DNA of 64,000 nucleotides, taken from positions 31,039 to 95,038 of the forward strand of contig NZ_FAOZ01000037.1 in assembly GCF_001536285.1 (NCBI RefSeq), written 5' to 3'. Position 1 is the stretch's first letter, and each line of letters starts with the position of its first letter. The notes under the pieces are model-generated. The model was not told where the DNA came from. It ran no database searches and saw only the letters and a list, made by a program, of their open reading frames with translations. Positions 8,913-18,285 of this stretch are shown here, piece after piece. The position numbers and the translations under genes were made by a program. The stretch is from Parafrankia irregularis. GTDB lineage: Bacteria > Actinomycetota > Actinomycetes > Frankiales > Frankiaceae.

Positions 8913-9056
8913 ATGAAGCGCTCCGTCCGCAACCTACGCAGAACCGTTCTGGCGATCCTCGCCGCCGGATCACTCGCGCTGCTCACCACCGCGGCCGGCT
9001 GCCAGCCCGGAGAGCCCTGCCCGTATCCGCCCGGCAAGCACCGGAGCCACTGCTGA
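8913..9056 (+). CDS. 47-residue lipoprotein, unknown function
   Basis: ATG at 8913 opens a 47-codon frame ending TGA at 9054-9056. The protein begins MKRSVRNLRR, then a hydrophobic stretch VLAILAAGSLALL, then TTAAGC, a good lipobox with Cys30 as lipidation site. The mature part is only 18 residues (CQPGEPCPYPPGKHRSHC), rich in Pro with three cysteines in all. GAGAGG lies upstream. The complete signal and lipobox in so short a frame argue that it is real. A mature peptide this short could be a membrane-tethered peptide or a signalling lipoprotein; nothing supports a specific role. Confidence 0.6.
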   Translation: MKRSVRNLRRTVLAILAAGSLALLTTAAGCQPGEPCPYPPGKHRSHC

Positions 9057-9084
9057 TCCGATGATCCGACGCGACGCCGTTCGA

Positions 9085-9135
9085 TCGCGTCCGTCGCGTC
9101 CGTCGCGTCCGTCGCGTCCGTCGCGTCCGTCGCGC
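9085..9135. repeat. Tandem 9-bp repeat
   Basis: Five consecutive exact copies of TCGCGTCCG (9085-9129) followed by a decayed sixth. Located between the small lipoprotein gene and the serine hydrolase gene, outside any supported gene. Confidence 0.85.
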
Positions 9136-9190
9136 CGGTCGGCGGCGTCCGCCTGACGCCTTCGACCGCGCGACGAACCCATCACGTCAG

Positions 9191-9226
9191 CCGGAATCCG
9201 GACCCGCGATCCGGATTCCGGGTTTT
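9191..9226 (+). terminator. Intrinsic terminator-like hairpin
   Basis: CCGGAATCCGGA (9191-9202) pairs perfectly with TCCGGATTCCGG (9210-9221) around a 7-base loop and is followed by GTTTT. It fits termination of the small lipoprotein transcript, before the serine hydrolase gene starts at 9297. Confidence 0.65.
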
Positions 9227-9296
9227 CACTCCGCATCGGGACGTATACGGTCGCACCCCCGCGATCCGCAGCTTTCGGCCCGAGCGAGGTTCAGCG

Positions 9297-10487
9297 ATGC
9301 GACGCCCTTTCCGCCCCGCCATCGGTATTGCGACGGCCGCGTGCGTCGCGGTCCTGGCCGTGAGCTGTACCAGTGACGGGTCACCCGACGGTCGCACAGC
9401 CACCGCCCCGGGTACGCCGACGGCGGCCGCGACCGCGCCGACGAAGCCGGTCGCCGTTCCCGGCGATACCTGGGAGACGGTGGAACCGGCCGAGGTCGGT
9501 CTCGACCCGGCAAAGCTCGACGAGATCGCCGACACCGCGGAGCAGGGCAAGTCAACCTGTTTACTGGTATCCCGAAACGGGAAAATCGCTGGCGAATGGT
9601 ACTTTCGGGGCAGCGCGCCGAGCACTCCCAGCGCGGTGTATTCCGTGACCAAATCGCTCACCTCCACGCTGGTCGGCATCGCCCAGGACGACGGTGACCT
9701 GCGGCTGGACGACTCCGCCGCCACCTGGATCCCCCAGTGGAAGGGCACGGAGTCCGAAGCCGTGACCATCCGTGACCTGGTCAGCAACGACTCGGGCCGG
9801 CAGTGGAGCCTGAAGATCGACTATGAGGACCTGATCCGGGCCCCGGACAAGACCGCGTACGCCGTGGCGCTGCCGCAGGAGAAGGAGCCCGGGCAGGTCT
9901 GGGCCTACAACAACTCGGCCGTCCAGACGCTCGAGGAGGTGCTGCGCACGGCCACCGGCGAGGAGGTGACCGACTTCGCCCGTGAGCGGCTCTTCGAGCC
10001 GCTCGGCATGGACGACAGCCGGATGACGACCGACGCGGCCGGCAACACCCTGACCTTCATGGGGCTGCAGTCGACCTGCCGTGACATCGCCAGGCTTGGG
10101 TATCTTATGTTGGCGCATGGAAACTGGAACGGCGAGCAGATTGTCTCCGGCGACTGGGTCGATGCGGCCACCGGCACCTCGTCGACGGAGATGAACGCAG
10201 CCTACGGATATCTTTGGTGGCTCAATCGCGAAGGTGTTCTCGCCCAGCCGCTCGCGGCTTCCGACATTTCCGCCGCAGCCGATACGACAAAGAAGAACGG
10301 TAGTCTCGTGCCGGGCGCCCCTGCGGACATGTTCTGGGCAATCGGGCTCGGGAACCAGATCCTGCAGATCGATCCGGGGTCGGGAACAGTCGTGGTGCGG
10401 CTGGGTACGCCCGGGGCCCGACCAGTACCGCCGACATTCGGCACCGCGGAAGCGGCCCGGGTCGTGACCGAAGCACTTGTCGGCTGA
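9297..10487 (+). CDS. Serine hydrolase lipoprotein (class C beta-lactamase / PBP4* fold)
   Basis: 396 residues. A signal ending VLAVSC gives a lipobox with Cys24, followed by a Thr/Ala/Pro linker to about residue 60. The domain carries the family's SxxK nucleophile motif as SVTK (near residue 120) and the tyrosine motif as YNN (near residue 206), plus GLQSTCRDIARLGYLML. These are the acyl-serine catalytic elements of the beta-lactamase class C/esterase/DD-peptidase group. It is expected on the outer face of the membrane, acting on peptidoglycan peptides or small esters. ATG 9297 has GAGG about nine bases upstream. The TGA stop at 10485-10487 coincides with the first three bases of a repeat element. 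Confidence 0.88.
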   Translation: MRRPFRPAIGIATAACVAVLAVSCTSDGSPDGRTATAPGTPTAAATAPTKPVAVPGDTWETVEPAEVGLDPAKLDEIADTAEQGKSTCLLVSRNGKIAGEWYFRGSAPSTPSAVYSVTKSLTSTLVGIAQDDGDLRLDDSAATWIPQWKGTESEAVTIRDLVSNDSGRQWSLKIDYEDLIRAPDKTAYAVALPQEKEPGQVWAYNNSAVQTLEEVLRTATGEEVTDFARERLFEPLGMDDSRMTTDAAGNTLTFMGLQSTCRDIARLGYLMLAHGNWNGEQIVSGDWVDAATGTSSTEMNAAYGYLWWLNREGVLAQPLAASDISAAADTTKKNGSLVPGAPADMFWAIGLGNQILQIDPGSGTVVVRLGTPGARPVPPTFGTAEAARVVTEALVG

Positions 10488-10549
10488 CCCTTCTCCATCG
10501 CCGACTCACCGGCGGCATCCTCGGTCGTACCGTGAGATGAAAAAGATCA
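10485..10549 (-). repeat. ~70-bp repeat with terminal inverted repeats (element B, copy 1)
   Basis: The ends TGACCCTTCTCC and GATGAAAAAGATCA are decayed forms of the element's inverted arms (consensus TGAGCCTTTTCC...GGAAAAGGCTCA). The inner ACCGTGAGATG matches the other copies. It begins exactly at the stop codon of the serine hydrolase gene. This is the most divergent of five copies. The strand given is relative to the copy at 25939. Confidence 0.6.
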
Positions 10550-11041
10550 CCCATTCGATCCGCGTGGAGCAGCCGCGCCAAGGAACGCCGCTCCCCGAGC
10601 AGGGAGCGGAGTTCCAGGGCCGACACAATCACGATGCGGAACACGAGAACGTTCTTCGGCCGTGGTTCGGCGGCGCCCACGGCACGACGAACCGACGAAC
10701 CGACGGCAAGCCCACGGGGACTGCGACACTGCCGACGCGGCCTGGGCGCTCGCCCTGGACCGGCCAGCACCAGCCGGTCCAGCACCGGCACCGCCGCCAC
10801 CACGACGCCCGTCGTCAACACGACACCGCCTCGATCCGACCAGCTGCGACAGTTGCGCCGACGCCGATGAGCGGGCACTCCGGTTGCGCCGGCCTTCCGC
10901 GACACAGACACCCGCCGAGACCGACCCGAAGTTTTCTCGGTCAGCTGGTTGTGCGAACTTGCCGCGCATCTCGCCACCCAGTTTCCTCGTCCCCCAGAGC
11001 CCACCGGCAACAGGCCGCCGCTCGGAAAAGGGGTAAAGGAG
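10550..11041. other. Intergenic region without a recognisable gene
   Basis: About 490 bases. Open frames exist on both strands but show Arg/Pro-rich noise, with no ribosome site or domain. It should contain the promoter of the HTH protein that follows; no clear promoter was picked out. Confidence 0.4.
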
Positions 11042-12346
11042 ATGCGGGAGCGCTTACACGGCGACGCGACCAGGAGTCGCACTTCACGCCGCGCGAACGA
11101 GGCCGACCCGGCACCAGCTAACCGGCCCCGCGGACCGCACAAGGGCCCACGCTTCACCAGACATGATCGTTCGCTGTACAACGAAACCGCGCAGATTCAG
11201 CGCGCGTCCGCATCAGGCGCACCCGAGCCGTATCATGCGCAACAATCAGAGTGGATCGCCGGGGAACGTGCCCGTCCCACCGCCCCACCGCCCGATGCGC
11301 CGAGAGCACGCGGGCGAACGAAGCAGAGAGAGGATCCACGCAGTGCCGCGAACTCGCCCGCCGGCCGACATGCCGCCCCTCGCCCGGACGGGGTGTGGGT
11401 GACTCTCGCGGGGGCCCGCCCCAAAGGCCCGCGCGCAGACCTCAAGGACGGGCCGCAGAAAGTACTTCTGACGCGCTTAAATGAGCTGAACAACCCCTAT
11501 CGCGTCAGTTACGAAATGGTTGCGCGCGAGCTCTGGGCCGACACGGATCCCTCGAAGATCCAGAGGTCGCGGACCAGGGACCTGAGCCGCCAGTTCCGCG
11601 GCGAGAAGGCGATCGAGTGGCAGGTCGTCGAGATCTACGTCCACCTGCTGTTCCCCGACCCCGGCCCCGGCACGGAGCGTTCCGAGCTTCTGGAGCACCT
11701 GCGCCTGCTCCATGTCGAGGCGTTCGGCCAGACCGTCGCGCCCGACGGGCAACCCGCGCCGGAGGCCGAGGAGCCCGTGATCGACGCAGCGTACGTCGCG
11801 GAGCTCTCACGGCAGCTCGACGAGGCCCGCACCCGAGCGGCCTTCGCGACCGCGCTGCTGGTCATCGTCCAGGCGGAGAACACCGCGCTGAGGGGCCGCG
11901 GTCGGTCCTTCGACTGGTTCGGCACCACGGCGCGGGCCGATCAGCCCACGCCGCCCAACCGCACACGACGGCGAGCGACGACTTCGGGCTCGGCCTCGGG
12001 CGGCAGAGTCCAGACCGATCCGATCCCAGCCGCCGGCTCCGACACCAGTTCGATCGACCCGGTCACCGCGCCCATCGCCCGCAGGCAGGCCTACCGGGCC
12101 GCGCAACGCCGCCGCTCCGGCTCACCCGCGGGGTCCGGCGAGGCACTGCCGCCCGGGCACCGAGCGGCCTCGGTGAACCCGGTGGTACCGACGCCGTCCA
12201 CGAGCTACTCCCTCGCGGCGCTGACCCGCTACCGGCCGGCACCCGCGTCACCTCGGCGCCTGCCCGGAACCGAGGTCCCGCCCGACGATCTGGGGCCTGA
12301 CATCCTGGTCGGGCGGGAGAAGCGACGCCGCGGTCGGCCACGATGA
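11042..12346 (+). CDS. Putative HTH DNA-binding protein with long disordered arms
   Basis: 434 residues from ATG 11042 (AAAGGGG about nine bases upstream). Residues 1-115 are Arg/Pro/Ala-rich and disordered. The conserved-looking core, about 118-205, reads LLTRLNELNNPYRVSYEMVARELWADTD and then SRQFRGEKAIEWQVVEIYVHLLF. This resembles the N-terminal helix-turn-helix of actinobacterial regulators in which a Trp-x-Val-Val helix follows the recognition helix. A coiled stretch (VAELSRQLDEARTRAAF) follows, then 130 residues of low-complexity tail ending in a basic REKRRRGRPR. GTG 11393 just before the core is an alternative start. The basic tail suggests nucleic acid binding (inference). Confidence 0.6.
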   Translation: MRERLHGDATRSRTSRRANEADPAPANRPRGPHKGPRFTRHDRSLYNETAQIQRASASGAPEPYHAQQSEWIAGERARPTAPPPDAPRARGRTKQREDPRSAANSPAGRHAAPRPDGVWVTLAGARPKGPRADLKDGPQKVLLTRLNELNNPYRVSYEMVARELWADTDPSKIQRSRTRDLSRQFRGEKAIEWQVVEIYVHLLFPDPGPGTERSELLEHLRLLHVEAFGQTVAPDGQPAPEAEEPVIDAAYVAELSRQLDEARTRAAFATALLVIVQAENTALRGRGRSFDWFGTTARADQPTPPNRTRRRATTSGSASGGRVQTDPIPAAGSDTSSIDPVTAPIARRQAYRAAQRRRSGSPAGSGEALPPGHRAASVNPVVPTPSTSYSLAALTRYRPAPASPRRLPGTEVPPDDLGPDILVGREKRRRGRPR

Positions 12347-12558
12347 GGCGCTGACACCGCCTGGTCGGCCGGAGGGGTGGGGGTGCGGGTCGACGCCGGC
12401 CGGCCCGCGGAACCGCCGATCCGGCGGCCGTCCCGGGGCCATCCGGCACAGCCTCGGGCCGCCCGGTGGGCTGCCAGGCAGCCCAGGGCCGCCGGCGGCG
12501 GCTGGGCTCGCCGGGCTGACGGCTGGGCTCGCTGGGCTGGGCTACTCGCTGGGCTGGG

Positions 12559-13128
12559 CTAAAGGAGCGAGATGCCTGCGGACCGCTGTTCCAGGGCCAG
12601 CAGATGGCGCTTGCGTTCCAGGCCACCGCCGTACCCGGTCAGGCTGCCGTTCGCGCCGATCACTCGATGGCAGGGCACGATGATGCTGATCGGATTCCTG
12701 CCGTTGGCGAGCCCGACAGCGCGGGACGCCCGCGGCTGGCCGATCCTGCGGGCGAGCTCCCCGTAGGAGATGGTCTGGGCGTACGGGATGTCGCGCAGTG
12801 CCGACCACACCTCCCGTTGGAACTCCGTACCGGCTGGCCGCAGCGGCAGGTCGAAGGTCGTCCGCCGGCCGGCGAAGTACTCGGCGAGCTGATCGGCCGC
12901 CGCTGCGAACGCGGAGTCGTCCCGGTCGCCGAACCAGGCCGGGTCGGGCACGTGACGCCCGCCGTCCATGAAGAGGCCGACGATCGCGCCGTCCCGGCCC
13001 ACCAGGGTGATCGGACCGATCGGGCTGTCCACGACGGTATGGATGCGCCCGGAGACGTTCGGCCGCGAAGCCCTGGCCGGAGACATCACCTGAAGTGAAT
13101 GCTCTGGTACTTGCGTGTCACCGATCAC
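12559..13128 (-). CDS. ogt: Methylated-DNA--protein-cysteine S-methyltransferase
   Basis: 189 residues. The active site [10 protein letters not shown] contains the acceptor Cys in the invariant PCHR. The winged-helix recognition region ([24 protein letters not shown]) and the following ARAVG-like segment are present. It removes O6-alkyl groups from guanine by irreversible self-alkylation. Start is GTG 13128, sharing GTGA with the stop of the upstream ada-alkA gene, so the two are translationally coupled. Length and domain order are normal for Ogt. Confidence 0.96.
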   Translation of the reverse strand: MIGDTQVPEHSLQVMSPARASRPNVSGRIHTVVDSPIGPITLVGRDGAIVGLFMDGGRHVPDPAWFGDRDDSAFAAAADQLAEYFAGRRTTFDLPLRPAGTEFQREVWSALRDIPYAQTISYGELARRIGQPRASRAVGLANGRNPISIIVPCHRVIGANGSLTGYGGGLERKRHLLALEQRSAGISLL

Positions 13129-14693
13129 GAATGGTCCCCTTCCCTCGGCGGCATCAGGTTGATCGGATGGTCCAGCGCCGCCCAGAGGTACTGGACGGCG
13201 TACGCCCGCCAGGGGCGCCAGGCCGCGGCTCGCCGCAGCAGCGCGGCCGGGGTGGCCGGCAGGCCGATCCGTTCCGCCCCGCGCCGTACACCCAGGTCTT
13301 CGAGCACGAATGCGTCCGGGTCACCGAGCGCGCGCATGGCGATGGTCTCAATCGTCCAGGGGCCGATGCCAGGCAGGCCCGCCAGGGCCGATCGGGTCCG
13401 TGACCAGTCACCGCCCTCGTCGAGCTCGGCCTCCCCGGAAAGCAGCGCCGTGACCAGAGCCGTGAAGGCCCGCCGGCGCCCGGCCGGCACCGCCGGAGCC
13501 GGCCCGTCCGCCAGTTCGGCGACCGTCGGCCACAGGTGGGTGAGGCCGCCATCCGGATCATGGATCGGCTGCCCGGCTGCCCGGACGAGGCGGCCCGCGT
13601 GGGTGCGCGCCGCGGCGACCGTCACCTGCTGCCCGAGGACCGCGCGCAGCGCGAGTTCGGCCGGATCGACGGTCCGGGGAATCCGCCGTCCCGGGGCCCG
13701 CGCGACGAGCGGGGCGAGGTGCGGGTCGGTGCGCAGGTGCGCGTCGACCGCCGTCGGATCGGCGTCCAGGTCGAGCAGGCGGCGGCAGCGCGCGATGACG
13801 AAACCGAGATCCCGCATGTCGCTGAGCGCGAGCCGGCAGGCGATGTGGTCGGGCAGCGGGCGCAACGCGACGATGGCGTGCCCGTGCGGGGTCCGCAGAG
13901 TCCGCCGGTAGGCCCCGTCCCGCCATTCCTCGACGCCGGGTACCGCGGTTGCGACAAGATGCCCGAACAGGCTGTCCGGGTGCAGTGGGGCTCGGAACGG
14001 CAGCCTGACCGTGATCGTCGCAATGAGGTCCGAACCATCAGCCGAGCCACCGGCCGGCGCCGCGGGCACAGCCCGAGCAGGCACAGCCGGGCCTGACAGC
14101 GCCCGCCGCCGCAGATCGCCCGGGGCGAGGGCGAAGATCTCGCGCACCGTGCCGTTGAAGGCGCGGATGCTGCGGAACCCGGCGGCCGTCGCGACGTCCC
14201 CCATGCTCATGGTCGTGGTCTCCAGCAGCAGCCGGGCGGTCTGCGCACGCTGGGCGCGGGCGAGGGCGAGCGGGCCGGCACCGAGCTCGGCCAGCAGCTG
14301 CCGCTCGAGCTGGCGGGGGCTGTACCCGAGCCGGGCGGCGAGCCCCGGCACACCGGCCCGGTCGACGACGCCGTCGGCGATCAGCCGCATGGCCCGGGCG
14401 ACCACGTCGGCGCGGTGGTTCCAGGCGGGCGAGCCGGGGCTCGCGTCGGGCCGGCATCGCTTGCAGGCGCGGAAGCCGGCACGCTGGGCTGAGGCCGCCG
14501 TCGGGTGGAAACGCATGTTCTCGACCCGCGGCGCTCTCGCCGGGCAGCTGGGGCGGCAGTAGATGCCGGTGGAGGTGACCGCGACGAAGAACCACCCGTC
14601 GAAGCGGGCGTCGCGGGACCGCACGGCACGCGCGCAGAGCTCGGGATCACGATGCGGCGCGGCCGAGTCGGGACCGTCCAGGCTCCGCATCAT
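13125..14693 (-). CDS. alkA: Ada-type regulator fused to AlkA DNA-3-methyladenine glycosylase
   Basis: 522 residues from ATG 14693. Residues about 20-90 are the Ada metal-binding domain, with the zinc-thiolate cysteines in [10 protein letters not shown] and [10 protein letters not shown]; the first is the phosphotriester methyl acceptor. An AraC-type HTH pair follows (about 95-190: [30 protein letters not shown]). The C-terminal half is Alk[18 protein letters not shown], the helix-hairpin-helix [19 protein letters not shown], and the catalytic Asp region [11 protein letters not shown]. It senses alkylation, activates transcription and excises alkylated bases. The frame stays open to 14945, but the extra 84 residues are an 18-bp tandem repeat array, so ATG 14693 is preferred. 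Coupled to ogt downstream. Confidence 0.93.
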   Translation of the reverse strand: MMRSLDGPDSAAPHRDPELCARAVRSRDARFDGWFFVAVTSTGIYCRPSCPARAPRVENMRFHPTAASAQRAGFRACKRCRPDASPGSPAWNHRADVVARAMRLIADGVVDRAGVPGLAARLGYSPRQLERQLLAELGAGPLALARAQRAQTARLLLETTTMSMGDVATAAGFRSIRAFNGTVREIFALAPGDLRRRALSGPAVPARAVPAAPAGGSADGSDLIATITVRLPFRAPLHPDSLFGHLVATAVPGVEEWRDGAYRRTLRTPHGHAIVALRPLPDHIACRLALSDMRDLGFVIARCRRLLDLDADPTAVDAHLRTDPHLAPLVARAPGRRIPRTVDPAELALRAVLGQQVTVAAARTHAGRLVRAAGQPIHDPDGGLTHLWPTVAELADGPAPAVPAGRRRAFTALVTALLSGEAELDEGGDWSRTRSALAGLPGIGPWTIETIAMRALGDPDAFVLEDLGVRRGAERIGLPATPAALLRRAAAWRPWRAYAVQYLWAALDHPINLMPPREGDHS

Positions 14694-14749
14694 GGCCGCG
14701 GCGGCGTCCGGCAGCTCGCCGGCGCCAGCCGGGTCGCCGCGCTTTCCGG

Positions 14750-14872
14750 CGCGAGGCAGCTTTCCGGCGCGAGCCAGTTCTCCAGCGTGGGCCAGTTCTC
14801 CGGTGTGGGCCAGTTCTCCGGTGTGGGCCAGTTCTCCGGCGTGGGCCACGCCGGGTTCTCCGGTGTCAGGCA
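14750..14872. repeat. 18-bp tandem repeat array
   Basis: About seven imperfect units of TTCTCCGGTGTGGGCCAG lie just upstream of the preferred ada-alkA start. If translation began at 14945 they would encode a repeated (H/R)(T/A)GELA peptide. They could instead sit in the 5' leader. Confidence 0.85.
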
Positions 14873-14969
14873 GCTCGTCGGTGGCGGGCACCTGTCCAGG
14901 ATTGGCGTGCGGGACCGGCCAGGTCCAGCGAGAATCCGACATCACGCCGGATCGGTGACGCCCCCGCTG

Positions 14970-17081
14970 TCAGCTCGCGGCGCAGGCGCGCGGCAGCGTC
15001 GTCGCGGCGAACTTGCCCGCCGACACCGGCTCGCCGAACAGGTGGCCCTGGCCGAGATCCGCGCCGAACGCGCGCAGCGCGGCCGCCTGTTCGGAGGTCT
15101 CGATGCCTTCGGCGGTCACCGAAAGCCGGAGCTTGCGCGCGAACTCCACGATCGCCTCGACGAGATGGTCGTCCCGGCTGGGTTCGGTGCCCTTGCCCAG
15201 CTTCGCGACGAACAGGCCGGCGAGCTTCAGGCCACGCACCGGCATCGTCGAAAGGTAGGCGAAGTTCGACCAGCCGGTGCCGAAGTCGTCGATGACTATG
15301 CGGACACCGAGCGCGTTCAGCTCATGCAGTGCGCCGACCTGCCTGCCCCCGGAATCCATCAGGACGCTCTCCGTCAGCTCCAGCTGGAGGCGCTGCGCGG
15401 GGAGCCCGGTCCGGGCCAGGATGCGCTCGACCACCTTGACCAGGCCCGGCTCCCGCAGCTGGCGGCCGGAGAGGTTCACGCTGACGAACATGTGCGCGGG
15501 CCAGTCCCGCGCGACCTCACAGGCGCGTTCGAGCACCCACTGCCCGAGCTCGACGATGAAGCCGGAGTCCTCCGCCAGGTCGATGAACTCCCCCGGGCGG
15601 GTGGGTCCCAGGTGCGGATGGTCCCATCGCAGCAGTGCCTCGGCGCCAGCCATCGTGGCATCGCGAAGGTCGACGATCGGCTGGTAGGCCAGGGAGAACT
15701 CGCCCCTGGCCAGGCCCGGGCTCATCGAGCGGGACAGCAGCCCCCGGGTGGCCTCCCGGGTTCCCCGGTCCGGGTCGAAGGCCGTCCACTGGTTCTTGCC
15801 ACCGCGCTTCGCCCAGGTCAGAGAGGCGTCGGCCGCGGCGACCAGGTCGCCGGGACGGGTGTCGGCGACGGCCATCTCGACGACGCCGATGCTGCAGGTG
15901 ATCGGAAGATCACGTTCGTCCACGCGGATGGGGTCGCGCAGCGCGGCCAGGCACCGGCGGGCTATACCGGTGATCTCGTCGAGCCCGGCGCTGTCGGGCA
16001 CGAGAATGACGAACTCGTCCCCGCCCATCCGCGCCACGGTGGGCACCGGCCCGGGCGCGGCGACGACCCGGTCCAGGCGGCGGGCGACCTCGACCAGGAG
16101 CTGGTCACCCGCCTCGTACCCGAAACCCTCGTTGATCATTTTGAATCGGTCGATGTCGAGGAAGCAGAGGCCGATCCGCGCCGAGGGCCCGGCCTCCCGG
16201 AACGCGGCCTCCAGCCGGTCGAGGAACGCCGCCCGGTTCGCCAGCCCCGTCAGCGGGTCGTGCCGGGCATGAAAACGAACCTCTTCCTGCAGGCGGTGGC
16301 GCTCGGTGATGTCCTCGATCGTCGCGACGCCGAACCACCCACCCACGCCGGCTCCGGCCTGCGTGGTCGACAGGGTCATCACAACCCACATCGGCGTCCC
16401 GTCCGGCCGGAGAATGCGGCATTCCCCCCGGGAACGGCCGTGCCGAGCCTCCTGCCACAGCCTGGAGACCATTTCCCGATCCGCCGGATGGACGATCTCG
16501 TCCAGCGGCCATGACACCGGCGGGCGATGCGCCGACAGGCCGAGAATGTCCAGGGCGACGTCACTCGCCTCGAGTATCCGGCCGGCGCGGTCGACCACGA
16601 GCACACCCAGCGCGGCGCCGTTCACGATGGCGTTGAGCCTGCTCTGGGAGATGCGGCGTTCCCGCTCGGCACGCACCAGGGCCCCACGGTCGGCGCGGCG
16701 CAGCGCGGCCTGACCGTCTCGGGCACGCTCACGCAGCGACTCCGTGTGGCCCCGGACGAGCTCACCGAGCAGGTCCATGATCCGCTCGTTCGGCAGGCTC
16801 CGCGCCGGTGACCCGTACGGTTGGGCCAGGTGGCGCCCCAGCAGGGCCACCGTGCGCCCCAGGGCCTCGCCGGACGCCACCTGGCCGTACGCAAGCCTGG
16901 TGCCGACGTCATAGCCGACCTCGGGCTGGCAGGACTCGCCGCGCACCGCCCGAAGCAGCTCGGCAGCGAGGCCCGCGAGCCAGGCGCGGGCGTCCGCGGC
17001 GGCGAGCGGCAGGAGATCGACCGCGGTGATCTCGGCGAACCATCGGTCCGCCAGGTCCGCCGTCTCGGTCTCGATCGTCAC
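14970..17081 (-). CDS. PAS-GGDEF-EAL c-di-GMP turnover protein
   Basis: 703 residues, no membrane helix. Residues 1-150 are a helical sensory region of unknown type ending in a coiled coil. A PAS domain with a PAC-like end (VATIEDITERHRLQEE) covers about 150-270. A GGDEF domain (intact RMGGDEF near 352) follows, and then an EAL domain with GAEALLRW, NLSGRQL, ELTES, DDFGTGWSNFAYL and AEGIETSEQ. In the EAL loop usually reading KIDxxF the text is LKLAGLFV, so the Lys is kept but the Asp is Ala. The cyclase has no RxxD inhibitory site. Both activities look possible, with the phosphodiesterase somewhat doubtful. GTG 17081 was chosen for the GAGG nine bases upstream; the open frame runs further up to 17741. 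Confidence 0.9.
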   Translation of the reverse strand: MTIETETADLADRWFAEITAVDLLPLAAADARAWLAGLAAELLRAVRGESCQPEVGYDVGTRLAYGQVASGEALGRTVALLGRHLAQPYGSPARSLPNERIMDLLGELVRGHTESLRERARDGQAALRRADRGALVRAERERRISQSRLNAIVNGAALGVLVVDRAGRILEASDVALDILGLSAHRPPVSWPLDEIVHPADREMVSRLWQEARHGRSRGECRILRPDGTPMWVVMTLSTTQAGAGVGGWFGVATIEDITERHRLQEEVRFHARHDPLTGLANRAAFLDRLEAAFREAGPSARIGLCFLDIDRFKMINEGFGYEAGDQLLVEVARRLDRVVAAPGPVPTVARMGGDEFVILVPDSAGLDEITGIARRCLAALRDPIRVDERDLPITCSIGVVEMAVADTRPGDLVAAADASLTWAKRGGKNQWTAFDPDRGTREATRGLLSRSMSPGLARGEFSLAYQPIVDLRDATMAGAEALLRWDHPHLGPTRPGEFIDLAEDSGFIVELGQWVLERACEVARDWPAHMFVSVNLSGRQLREPGLVKVVERILARTGLPAQRLQLELTESVLMDSGGRQVGALHELNALGVRIVIDDFGTGWSNFAYLSTMPVRGLKLAGLFVAKLGKGTEPSRDDHLVEAIVEFARKLRLSVTAEGIETSEQAAALRAFGADLGQGHLFGEPVSAGKFAATTLPRACAAS

Positions 17082-17724
17082 CGGATACCTCAGTCCCGCC
17101 CGTGGAGTACCGCTTCCGCGTCGCCACTCATTCACTGAAACCGTGCACTCACATCGCGTTATCATTTGGGCAAAACAGTCCATTTCGCCAACGCCGCAAA
17201 CCGTACTCCAGTCTGCGCGGCCCGGGCGGGCGGCAGCCCATACGCGCCAGCGCCACGATTGCCAGGCCGCCATCGTTTGACGGCCCAGGAACGGGGCATC
17301 CAGCCACCGCGACCACGCCCGAAAGCACCATGAGGCCGGCACCACCACGCTTTGCCTGTGAGGAGTGCCACCCCACCCGACACCTGAGACGCCGGACGGC
17401 CCACCGGAAAGGCATGAAGGAGACGGAAAGAGCGGCCCCGTGGCTACTGCCGGGCGGTCGCCGCGGCCAATCATAGCGGCACCCAACCCTGGCGACCGTG
17501 GTAATGCGTAACTGGTGACCGAGGACCCATCCGGGCAGGTCCATCCGGGGAAGGATGTCCGGGCAGGTCGGAGCCACCGAAACTGGTTCACCATCAACAC
17601 CGGACTTCCCGGCGGCCCCGCCGCAAATCCAGCGACAGCGCCGACATCCGGACACTGACGCCCGCGGCGCCGGTCAACTCCCACAGGTTCCCGCGGCGGG
17701 CGGAGCAGAGAGGCGGCGGTAGGG
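17082..17724. other. Intergenic region between divergent genes
   Basis: 643 bases between the PAS-GGDEF-EAL gene (minus) and yccF (plus). No frame has both a ribosome site and a recognisable domain. A short AT-rich stretch around 17155-17185 (TTATCATTTGGGCAAAAC) is out of character for this genome and is the best guess for the promoter of the minus-strand gene. Confidence 0.35.
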
Positions 17725-18138
17725 GTGCGAATCATACTCAACGTGATCTGGCTGGTGCTGTGCGGAGTCTGGCTGGCGATCGGCTACACGCTCGCAGCCC
17801 TGATCTGCTTCATCCTCATCATCACGATTCCGTTCGGCATCGCTTCACTGCGTATGGCCAACTACGCACTGTGGCCGTTCGGGCGTCGAGTTGTCGACAA
17901 GCCGACAGCTGGAAACGCCTCACTGATCGGCAACATCCTTTGGATCCTCTTTGCCGGCTGGTGGCTGGCGCTCGGCCATCTGACAACCGGGGTCGCACTC
18001 TGCCTGACGATCATTGGCATCCCGTTGGGTTTGGCCAACTTCAAGCTCATCCCGATATCGCTGCTTCCCCTCGGAAAGGACATCGTCCGCATCGAGGACG
18101 GCGACCAGGACCATTACGGCGCGTCCTTCGGCCGGTAA
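17725..18138 (+). CDS. yccF: YccF-family inner membrane protein
   Basis: 137 residues starting at GTG 17725. It has two similar halves, each a hydrophobic hairpin followed by a short conserved loop: LIITIPFGIASLRMANYALWPFGR, and later LTIIGIPLGLANFKLIPISLLPLGK. This doubled IP-G-A/L-plus-PLG/PFG pattern is the YccF (DUF307) signature. About four membrane helices. Function unknown in the family. Confidence 0.93.
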   Translation: MRIILNVIWLVLCGVWLAIGYTLAALICFILIITIPFGIASLRMANYALWPFGRRVVDKPTAGNASLIGNILWILFAGWWLALGHLTTGVALCLTIIGIPLGLANFKLIPISLLPLGKDIVRIEDGDQDHYGASFGR

Positions 18139-18285
18139 CAGCGCGCTACCAGCCGCGGAGGCTCCGACCGACCCGGTTCCCCTGCGCCATAGATTTGCCC
18201 AAATCCCGCGAGGCTCCACTTCCTACGCACAATCCCCCTTGGGTACCATCTTCGCGCTGCGCCATGTAACACCAGGGGGGAAATC

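Noticed and set aside
9085..9135. CRISPR array
   Set aside because: The 9-bp units are directly adjacent with no spacers, and there are no cas genes. The other tandem arrays in the window are in-frame coding repeats.
10477..11121. Gene in the gap after the serine hydrolase
   Set aside because: Overlaps the end of the hydrolase gene and the repeat element, is Arg/Pro/His-rich, and has no ribosome site or domain.
17082..17741. Extension of the PAS-GGDEF-EAL protein up to 17741
   Set aside because: No homology-like sequence in the extension, and GAGG precedes GTG 17081. The extension would also overlap the start of the divergent yccF.
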